Below are positions 1 to 9,400 of a DNA stretch of 64,000 nt, in pieces (the stretch's first letter is position 1; every line of letters begins with the position of its first letter). A program made the position numbers and the translations under genes. The stretch comes from Lepisosteus oculatus (taxonomy: Eukaryota > Chordata > Actinopteri > Semionotiformes > Lepisosteidae): NCBI RefSeq assembly GCF_040954835.1, contig NC_090711.1:2363501-2427500 (forward strand). The letters are read 5' to 3'. The notes below the pieces were generated by a model. The model saw only the letters and a program-made list of their open reading frames with translations. It ran no database searches and had not been told where the DNA came from.

Positions 1-562
1 GCCCTGATCTCAGCACGCTCTCCCCCGGGCGAAACCACTGCTGGTGCTTAACATGAGTAATACGCGCAAACGCCATTCTAGGAGGTGTGTTTGAGTCATT
101 TTTTTTGTTAATTAATTTAGTTGATTCCAGCTGACCTTCCTGTCAGAGTTGTAATGGCAGATTTGTTTAGTCAAATCTGAACTGAGGCAGTGAGGTATCC
201 GACAGGTGCCGACAGAAATTACACAATGGGGGGGGAACTGTGCATGATGACGATGAGCTGGCAGTGCTTTTGTTGCCTTCTGTGTTTGAAAACGGTCACA
301 GCGCACTCGCTTAGAAGTATTTGGACATGTGGCCTGAAACCAGTTGCGTCCAGTGACGCCAGTCAGGTATCCTGGAGGACCCAAGGCTGGGCCCGGTGTG
401 CTGGGCCTTTTTGTAATAAACCAGTTATCACGTTCAGGATGCACACCTGGCCCTGAAGTAGGTCTTCACGTGTCCATGCCTGTGGTCTCGATCCTCTCGC
501 TGGCTAGCTCTTCTGCTCGTTCTATTGGCCGGCCTGTTTTGGTGAGGCGGGGACTTGGCATG

Positions 563-858
563 TTGCAGTAAAGGCAGTGTGGGTGGTACCCGGGAGCCCT
601 CAGCTCCGATTGGTTGCAGTAAAGGCAGTGTGGGTGGTACCTGTGAGCCCTCTGCTCCGATTGGTTGCAGTAAAGGCAGTGTGGGTGGTACCCGGGAGCC
701 CTCAGCTCCGATTGGTTGCAGTAAAGGCAGTGTGGGTGGTACCCGGGAGCCCTCAGCTCCGATTGGTTGCAGTAAAGGCAGTGTGGGTGGTACCTGCGAG
801 CCCTCAGCTCCGATTGGTTGCAGTAAAGGCAGTGTGGGTGGTACCTGTAAGCCCACAG
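563..858. repeat. 51-bp minisatellite, six copies, in a TBC1D20 intron
   Basis: Six tandem units start at 563, 614, 665, 716, 767 and 818, exactly 51 bp apart. Each contains GGCAGTGTGGGTGGTACC and an inverted CCAAT box (CCGATTGG). Units differ at only a few bases, which points to recent expansion or homogenisation. The array ends about 30 bp before the exon that starts at 890. Because 51 is a multiple of three it is open in several frames, but the exon's acceptor at 888-889 shows it is intronic. Confidence 0.93.
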
Positions 859-889
859 TTTACGTTTCCTCTCTCTTTCTCCTCTGTAG

Positions 890-2611
890 GGATTTTATGG
901 ACCCTACAATGGACAATACAAAACACATTTTAAACTATCTGATGCCCATCATCGAGAGAGTCAACCCAGAGGTGCACGATTTCATGCAGAGGTAAAGGCT
1001 GCATATTTTGCCTTAATGCAAAACTACCCAAAAGCTATCAGTTATCCTGTGAATTTCTGCAAATGGGTTGATCATCTTTGCAACGTGTAATGTCCGCTTT
1101 GCTACCTTTTCACAAGAGTCCTGTTCCATTATCTGCCCTGTTATTGCTTAACCACGTCAATGATGGTCGGTTAAAAACTTTGCGGTTTAAAGTTTTTTTT
1201 TTGCCTCCTCTCTCCTAGGGCAGAGGTAGGTACCATCTTTGCCCTCAGCTGGCTCATCACCTGGTTTGGCCATGTCCTGTCAGACTTCAGGCATGTGGTG
1301 CGGTTGTACGATTTCTTCCTGGCCTGTCACCCCTTGATGCCTATCTATTTTGCTGCTGTGGTAAGTCCCTAGGCGGCTTTGGCCTTAGAAACCGGGCTCT
1401 GTATCTGCTGCTCGTTCGCTTGGCGTGATCTGACCTTTAGTGCGAGTACTGCGTACCTGGCTGTGCTTCCGAAACGCCTCTCCCGGCGTGCTGTTGCCGT
1501 GACCTGTCCCGTCCGGCGTGACGGTGGCCCACCCCCTCCTGGGGGGGGGGGCGGTATCTGTTGACCGGTTTCCTGTCCCGCTCAGATCGTGCTGCACCGG
1601 GAGTCGGAGGTCCTGGAGTGCGAGTGTGACATGGCTTCGGTGCACCACCTGCTGTCCCAGATCCCGCAGGACCTGCCCTACGAGACGCTGATCAGCCGCG
1701 CCGGAGACCTCTTCGTGCAGTTCCCCCCCTCGGAGCTCGCCCGCGAGGCCACCCAGCAGCACAGCCAGCAGTGAGGCCGCCTCCTCTTTATTACAGTCCC
1801 CGTTTTAAAGTTCAGACGATACTGTTCGAAATCACGATGACCTTGCACAACAATCCTGTTACAATACAAATTGACCAATATACATCACACGTGAAAATTT
1901 AGTCTTTTCTTATCAGTTCCCTTAACATTTCACTTCTAACCGAACGATATGCGTTCAAAGTAAGGAAGATACATTTTTTATGATTTATAAAAAGAGGGAG
2001 GGGCGAATTGTAGAAACACTAATTCCAGTTCTTTCTGCATCTCGACAAATTCAGACCTCAAAGGCTCTATGTACTTAACCCCTCCCCCAAAAAACATATT
2101 TGACAAATTTGTTCATCTGTAATTAAAGTGAAAAAGTTTTTTTAAGTTTAAGTAACTGTAGTTGATTAATTCAATCCAGCCACGGGTAGTTGGTGAATCT
2201 GGGAGAAGCCGTGTTCTTGTTATAGATTCCAAACAGGTGTTTGTCAGTCAAAGCCAGCTGGCCGAGCGAACAGACCCAGGGCCGCCGTCTCCTGCGGCAC
2301 GCGTCCGTGTCCTCACGCCAGCCCCCTCTCTCGCCCGCAGGACGGCGGCCTCCACCTTCAAGGACTTCGAGCTGGCCTCGGCGCAGCAGCGGCCCGACGC
2401 GGTGCTCCGGCGGCGGCGGTGGCGGCAGGGGGAGCGCGCGGGGCCGGGGCCGGAGCCGCGGAGCCGCGCCGTCGTGCCCGCGCCCCGCGCCAGGCGCTTC
2501 GCCCGGCTGGCGGTGATGGGGCTGACGGTGGCGCTGGGGGCGGCGGCGCTGGCTGTGGTCAACACCGCGCTGGAGTGGGCCCCCAAAATCGACCTGCAGC
2601 TTTTTCCCTGA
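890..2611 (+). CDS. TBC1D20: TBC1D20, last four coding exons (5' part outside window)
   Basis: Rab GTPase-activating protein for RAB1 (also RAB18 in the literature), anchored in ER membrane and acting in ER-Golgi traffic and lipid-droplet and autophagosome biology. Coding exons 890-991, 1219-1360, 1586-1770 and 2341-2611 join to 232 residues; the human protein is 403 aa, so about 170 N-terminal residues, including the catalytic Arg and Gln fingers, lie upstream. All introns have GT-AG ends. The C-terminal half of the TBC domain is recognisable (LMPIIERVNPEVHDFMQR, LITWFGHVLSDFRHVVRLYD, DMASVHHLLSQIPQDLPYET). Exon 4 holds the conserved KDFELASAQQRPD block, a basic Arg-rich linker, a C-terminal membrane segment (LAVMGLTVALGAAALAVV) and the typical LQLFP end. 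The linker is more Arg/Pro-rich than in mammals. Identity is certain from family resemblance. Confidence 0.96.
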
Positions 2612-4665
2612 AGCCCTGCGGAGGAGCTAGGGGGGGGGAGAAGACTCCGGTTTTGTTTTTACCGAGACTTTTTGAAAGTAAGTCCCGGATCGCTTTGGAA
2701 GGGCCAGACTTCCTCCCGTATTTGAATGGACAAAAAGTGAAATGTTTTGGAGCTGTGAAAAACAGGAACATTTTTTTTTAAGGAAACTTAAGTGTTACGT
2801 TCACAGAAATTATGCTGCGGTCAGATTCAGTGGGAGGCTGCCCAGTGTTTGGAAGAGCTCTTCTGTGAGCTTGTGGAGGTGCTCGTGCTGGCTGGAGTGT
2901 CCTGGGTAGGTATCCTGGTAGCTGACCAGAGCTCTGGTCTCTCTTCCTGGTCTGCGCCAAGAGATCCCACCTCTCCTGGGGAGCCTATGAGTAATGTGTG
3001 GCAACGGCGGGGGATCTCCTGGGGCCTCTCTTCCATTCAGCACAAAACTTCTTCCACCCTGGGGCGTAGACGCGATAGTCAGTGCATCACGTCTAACCCT
3101 TTTCATTTCTGCAAACTTGAGACCAAAAACAGGAACAAGTCTTTGTATATCTGGCAGGAAAAAAGCTTTATTTTTCAGGACCTTTTTTTTTTTTTTTTAA
3201 AAGAATCTTTTCTAATGTCGAACGCGCACAGGCCCGACCCGCCACGCATCCCCCTGCCCGGTGGCTGTGCTCCTATCCAGCATGCCAGCCTCGTCCCGGA
3301 CCAGCCCCTCCCCCTGCACAGGCCTGGCGGCGGTTTTGCTTCTGGTGGTTTTGTGTCCCCTGCAGTACTGGTGTCTCCGCGTTGGGTGATCTTGGGGTAC
3401 GTGAGGGGCTCCGTGATGCTCCCTCACCCCCAGCCACCTCTGCCCATCCGAGTCCCCCCGGAGCAGGACAGAGGAATGGCCTCCAGCTTCCATTCCCCCC
3501 CCCTGTGGCGACACCACTCTTGTTCATGTGCCCAGAAACGGGAAGACGAAATCCCTTTGGCGTCAGATGGTGGAAACCTCAGTTCCCACACAGCAGTGTT
3601 CGATAACGCCGTGCGTGTGTGAAGAGAGAGAAAACAGTCCCTGGCCGAAACACTAGGATCTCTAAACGGGATCTCTCGGTGCGGAGGATGCCTGTTTGGG
3701 CATGAGAGGGCAGGAGCCACATTTCCATCTCGCTCTCGGGCTCGAAAGGCTCCCAGCTGAGACAGGCTGGGCTGCGCTTTTCTTAGGCTCTTCCCACCAT
3801 TCCCCTGGCCCTCATCCTCGCGGCAGCTGGTTACGGCTGTCCTCGATGACCGGGGAGGGACAGGATGGGGCTGCAGCCGTTTCAGAGCCTTGTGGAGTTA
3901 AGGCCCGGGCCCACTCAATCTGCTCTTCAGAGGGGGGTAGAAGACGGGCCTTTGGGGTTCCTAATGTTTTGGCCTGCGAGTGGTGCAGGAGGTGCTTTTT
4001 GGCTGTGCTAGGCTTCCCGAGTTAGTAAAGGGGAATGTTCTTTTGGCGGGGGAAGAGGGCGAGTGTGTGTTGAACGCAGCCAGAGAGAATCTTAATAGTG
4101 CTGGGGGGGGGGACTGTTGTGCATACAGATCTACACGTGTAAAAGTTCAAAGGTTTAAAGAAATGTAGTGCATGCAGGGCTTGCATCCCCTTATATTTAA
4201 ATACCTCTGCTCCCCATGTTGGTTAAATGGCGTCAAGTGCCCTGCTGCGGTTCACGGCTCTGTTCAGGCTGGGCCGCGGCACGGAGCCCGGCTCTGCGCC
4301 ACTCTGCTCTGTAACCCCCCCCAGTTGCAGACTCACTGCGTGCTTCCTCCTGCTGAACACAACGTCAGCCCAGCAGCTCTCGGCCACCAGGGATGTGTGT
4401 CTTGGGACCGAGGCGGAGCAGCTGATCCCAGCTGTCACATGTCCTTACAGAGCCCCTGCAGCAGGCATGACCCCCCCGGGGCAGTGTATGGAAAGGGGAA
4501 TCATGTTTTTTTTTCCCCTGAAGGTGCCGATGTTCACCAGCTGGGTGATGCAGAATTGACTAATTTGATTGTAGCGTAAAGTACTGTGACCACTTCTTTG
4601 AGGGCAGCTTTTGCTAGAACCCTGGTCTATTTTCTTGGAATAATAAAAAACAAAAGTATTAACGA
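2612..4665 (+). other. TBC1D20: Probable TBC1D20 3' UTR
   Basis: Non-coding stretch from the TBC1D20 stop to a candidate poly(A) signal AATAAA at 4642-4647. No recognisable exon or repeat-family copy lies inside; homopolymer runs (poly-T near 3185, poly-G near 4105) break it up. The end point is inferred from the signal and from the opposed RBCK1 signal 400 bp further on. Confidence 0.5.
4642..4647 (+). terminator. Candidate poly(A) signal for TBC1D20
   Basis: AATAAA in an A-rich stretch about 2.0 kb after the stop codon, the first strong signal on this strand. Assignment is by position only. Confidence 0.45.
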
Positions 4666-4922
4666 AGCTTTCTCAAGTATTCGTCTGTTCTCAGAAAGCT
4701 GCTTTTTCCTGGGAAGGACTGGGGCAGTTTTTTTTGTTGTTTTGTTCCGTGGTCAGAAATGCTCAGGAAAAGCGAGGAGGCTGCTACCAGCACCTGGAAC
4801 AGAGAATGCCAGGCTTCTCCGTGTCCATGGGCCTGGGTTCACCAGCGTGCTGGCCCTGCTTGAGTGGAGGTAGGGAGTCACCATCTGTTAATGGATGAGT
4901 CAGCCTCATATTAGCTATGCAA

Positions 4923-4939
4923 GTGTGTGTGTGTGTGTG
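4923..4939. repeat. (GT)n microsatellite
   Basis: Short perfect GT run of about eight units in the spacer between the convergent TBC1D20 and RBCK1 transcripts. Confidence 0.85.
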
Positions 4940-5047
4940 AGATGCACAGAGAGAGAACCTTTCTGATGCTCCAGTTGCACTTTGTAAAGGGAACAACCCC
5001 ACGCTGGTTGAAAATACAACACTTTTCAGCTGGAGCTTCATTGGAAT

Positions 5048-5053
5048 TTATTT
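5048..5053 (-). terminator. Candidate poly(A) signal for RBCK1
   Basis: TTTATT on the + strand reads AATAAA on the RBCK1 strand, about 1.3 kb after its stop codon at 6381. If used, it puts the RBCK1 3' end about 400 bp from the TBC1D20 signal, a tail-to-tail arrangement. The intervening 5.05-6.38 kb would be 3' UTR. Confidence 0.4.
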
Positions 5054-6380
5054 TTTTAAAAGAGTAAACATCCTGCAGCTCTCACTTCCATCCAGTAGCT
5101 CAAAAAGCCAGGTGTATGGTTGTTATTAAAATGGAGCATTCTGAAAAATCATGCAACAGAAAAATCATATGTACAAATTGTAACGTGTTAACTGGGTATT
5201 GTAAACATGTCAGTAGGCGTGCTTTGGGATACTGCTATGTTTTCTACAAGGCAAGTAATTGAGAATCCCATCCCAGGACACATGGAGTCTTTCTAGGATG
5301 ACTGTCCTGGGAGTACAGGCAATTGATGGGGCTCAAAAAATCCATTTTAGCAAAGTATTTTTTCCTGGAAACAAATGCCACCTTAAATTTTTTGAGAAAC
5401 AAAAAGCTCCCTGCACAAACACTGTAACGACAGAATGCTGAGAGACTGAAGTGATCAATGAGCAATCAGAATTTAAAATAACTTATGACAACTCGGGCCG
5501 TTTTTGGAACGGTAAGGTTTCAAAAACAGGTTGTCTGTGGCGATTCAAAGATAATGCTTTGTACTTTGACCCCTTCTCCCCTTTTAAGAAAATCAGCTTT
5601 TGCTTCCTATACAGAAAGTATCCCTTTGGTTTTAACCACATGGAGCCTCAGGACAAGCAAAGCCGCCAGACAGGATAAACCTTCCTAAGAGAGAGCAGAT
5701 AAGGGGGGAGTATAATAGTGTTTTTTTTCCTGTTCTGAAATACATGTCTGGGTGGGGAAAAAAAGGGTCCGAAAGCCCAGCAGATGTTTGAGCACAGCTG
5801 TTCCAGGGTGAACGGGCGAACTCACACCCACGAGACCCGATTCCGGATTCGGGAATTCCCCCTTGGTGCTCCGGGAGTCGATCCCCGTCAGGGATGCTCG
5901 GTACTAAGGGGGGTGGGGAAAGAAGATGCTGTAGTGAACATGGGGTACAGGGCTCGGCCCTCGGAGCGTCGGCCCCGTTCCTGGGGGAATCCGAGTCGGA
6001 TATCGACAATCGGATTGGGGCCGAACTGGACTCCCGATTCGTGATTCGCCTCCCGAGGAGTTTTTTTTTTTTTTAATCCCTGATCCTACCGCTTTCGGTT
6101 TAAATTTCGGTTTTCATGGGACATTTCTTTCCGTTTCCAGCTGCGGGTAGTTCGTTATCCCCGCGGAGGCGCCGTTAGGAGGGCTGCCGATACCAGGGTC
6201 ACAGGGATCTGGATTGGGGGGGTTCTCGGTCCTGGAGAAGTGGACACGGGCCCCTCCTGCATGTTCCCCCCCCCGCGCATCGTCTCCTAGGTCCAGATGA
6301 TGGCGCTGTGAACGGCGGTGGGCGCTCTGGCCAGGCTCTCCTCTCTCTGCTCCGGTGAAGGACTTGGGGGGGGGGGCATC

Positions 6381-6461
6381 TTAATGGCAGTTCTGGCAGT
6401 TGGGGTGACAAGGTACCCCGTTCACTCTGCATCTGCAGCCACCTGACGTGTCCCCCTGACC
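6381..6461 (-). CDS. RBCK1: RBCK1 last exon (exon 12)
   Basis: Encodes residues 508-533: [15 protein letters not shown], then CHPNCQNCH and TAA. These are the last Zn-binding Cys/His residues of HOIL-1 RING2. The acceptor AG is at 6463-6462 and the exon begins in phase 0. It is too short to stand out as an ORF and was found by matching the known HOIL-1 C terminus. Confidence 0.95.
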   Translation of the reverse strand, partial: GQGDTSGGCRCRVNGVPCHPNCQNCH

Positions 6462-9400
6462 CTGCAGTCAAAACCAGAGCACTGTTGGAACACTGTGTAG
6501 TTGTGTGAAGGGATTCAAAACATCCTCTGTGCAGTGGAGGATTATCGGATATAAATTCATCTCTATGGTGAATGGGAAACATGCAAAGGTTTATTCCCTG
6601 CTGAACGGAAAAGAACGTTGTCTCTCTCTTCTTCTCTTTTCAGCAGGGAATAAACCTCTACCTGTTACTTTGCAGCCTACACATGCTGACGCAGCTCCCT
6701 TCCTGAACTTTATGGCGTATGTTTGTCTTAGCCCCTCTGTCCTGGGTGAGGCTAGGTGTTTAAGAGAGAGACCACTGCAAAGTGTGTTAAATGTGTTCAG
6801 GAGTTGGACAACGATGGGAGTCCGTCTATAATAAAGCAATAATAATGTGAGAGAGGACTGGGGTCCTGCTGTAAGTGACCCTGCAGCAGCAGTTACTGAT
6901 GCTCAGTTCACCTCATGGCCCCTGGAGTTCTCCCTGGATAAGTGAAGCAGCCGAGTTGTATCACCACTGGCTTTTAGATACCAACTTGTGAGGATCCATC
7001 ACAGTCTGAGGGCAGCTTAAAAACCGTCGTCATGTCTTGGAGAAGTGCGCCAAGGAGTTGGGTAATTCCGGTAATACAGCGAGTAAAAAAACAAACAAAC
7101 AGGAAAGGCGTCTTGCCTGCGGCCCCCAGCGCGGCCCCCTGGTCACCCAGCAGATCTCCGTCTTGCACATCAGGCAGCAGATCCAGTCGCACCCGTCCTT
7201 CTTCTGCACGATGACCTGGCAGCGGGGGCAGTGCATGGCCTCGCCGCTCTCCACCATCGCCTGCAAGGCACAGCCCCGTCAGCCCCCGCGCCCAGACCAG
7301 CCCCGCCCAGCCCTGCCCAGCGACCCCAGCTCAACACGGACACCCTCAGGGTGGGGCAGCTTGGGGGGAAACGACTATAGTGCATCTAAACCCGGATTCT
7401 CCGCGAATCTGACGGAATCTTGTTAAATATGCAGCAATATAAGACACAGATTTGTCCATATCTAGTAATGGTACATATAGGACAGTGAAATGAAGGAGGT
7501 ACATCTTGGATTGACATGCACTGAGAAGGGGGGGGGGAGAGGCTCTTCTGGAATGCGGAAAGCGAGGGGTTAACGCCGCCGGGTCCTGACCTTGAGCATC
7601 TCGCTGGTCTGCCTGGCGGCGACGTCGTTCTGGGCCCGGACGCGGAGGTCGTCCTGGTACTCCCTACAGTTCATCCCCTCGTGGATGGCCTGGCGGGCGG
7701 AGACAAAGCAGAAAAGCCCCGCGGTTTTGAGAGGCCCTCCGCGTACGGACCCAACCCTCCGCATCGCGCCAGCGGGACCCGTCGGGTACGAGCGAAACGT
7801 CTGCAGGAACGCGGGATTCGGATTCACGCGGTCTGAGCTGAAAGCGCATGCCCACCGAGGCCTGTTGGAGGACTGTGCAAAACAAAAGCTTCAGTCCAGC
7901 GCTGAGCTCTTCCCAACTGTGAACAACTGAGCCTTAACCCGACGTACTGTAAATACCTCTGGATCCCCTATTGCCACTCTGGTCTCACAGCAAACTGACC
8001 ATCAATCGAGCATCTATTCAGTCTTCATTTAAACACAGCACTGGGTAAATATGGCTCCATGGCCGAAACGCTGAGCGTCTCCCTTCTGGACTGAGCTTTG
8101 GATCGTTCCCGTGTTGCTGGCTCCCTGCTCGAACCCCTGCGCTTGAAAGGGGTCGGCCTCATCAATACGCCTGTGCAGCCCGCGAGGTGGGGGGTGGGGG
8201 GAGGGGACGGAGACCTTGCAGAGCAGGCAGTTGGTCTTCCCGCACAGCTGGCAGAGGAACTCGTTGACCTCGTCCTCGAAGATGCACCAGCCGGGGCAGT
8301 CGAGGGTCTTGCAGTGGTAACTGTTCTCGCTGCAGGTCTCGGCGATGCTCAGCCTCAGCTCCAGGAACCTCTGGTACTCCTCCGCCGACAGCAGCTGGGC
8401 CGGGGGGGAGGGAGAAGAGCAGAGACGTCAGGGCGGAGCGCTGAACGCTCCCCCAGGGAGAGGAGCAGAGGAGGAGGAGCGCTGAACGCTCCCCCAGGGA
8501 GAGGAGGTAGAGGAGGAGGAGCGCTGAACGCTCCCCCAGGGAGAGGAGGTAGAGGAGGAGGAGCGCTGAACGCTCCCCCAGGGAGAGGAGGTAGAGGAGG
8601 AGGAGGGCTGAACGCTCCCCCAGGGAGAGGAGCAGAGGAGGAGGAGCGCTGAACGCTCCCCCAGGGAGAGGAGCAGAGGAGGAGGAGGGCTGAACGCTCC
8701 TGCCGGGAGAGGAGCAGCAGAGGGCTGAACACCACCATGACCTGCGGAGCGAGGGGCCGATCTGGGAGGCTGGCGTTCCTGCTGTCAGAACTGAGCAGAA
8801 AACCGGGCGGTTTCACAATCTCAAGATCTCAAGAGCACAGAAGGTCCTCTGCACGGGTTGTGCATGAGAAGAAACTAGGAAATTATAATTACACGTTAAG
8901 AAAAATACGAGGACACAAATCTTGAATAGCGATGAAATGACAGGCCGTGAGATCTGTGGGATGAAAGGCACTATATAAACGAAGGACACCATGGTTACTG
9001 TTCTGTATTTGTGCAGATGTAGCTATTCTACAGGACAGTTGGGTGGCCGGGGGGCTAAAATGAAGGTCCCCCGCTCCGGGCAGTAGGGTTACTTCCAGAT
9101 CAGAGGACTTACAGATCGGATCTCCCGGTCCTGCAGTTTGCCGTTACAGGCAAAGTCATTGTCCGAGTAAGGACAGGCCACCTCCGCGTCCGTGCTGTTG
9201 ACTATCGTCCCCTTCAGACAATCCCTGTTTGGGAGGGAGACAAGCAAGTTCTCATGACGGGGGGAGAAGGACAGACGGATTGGACCTTTTGTGCATGCTT
9301 CAATTTGAAGAGTTTCCTTATAAGCAGAAAAGCATGTCAATAATTACCTTCCGAAGTTTCAGACAGGCAGGATTGCCATTGTATGTAATGGTTTCCATAA

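Noticed and set aside
555..995. 146-codon frame running through the 51-bp repeat into the TBC1D20 exon
   Set aside because: The repeat-coded part lies before a good acceptor (888-889) and is absent from the TBC1D20 family; it is an intron read-through.
8098..8816. Gly/Ala/Pro-rich frames of 150-180 codons on both strands
   Set aside because: They arise from the 42-bp minisatellite next to the real RBCK1 exon 9.
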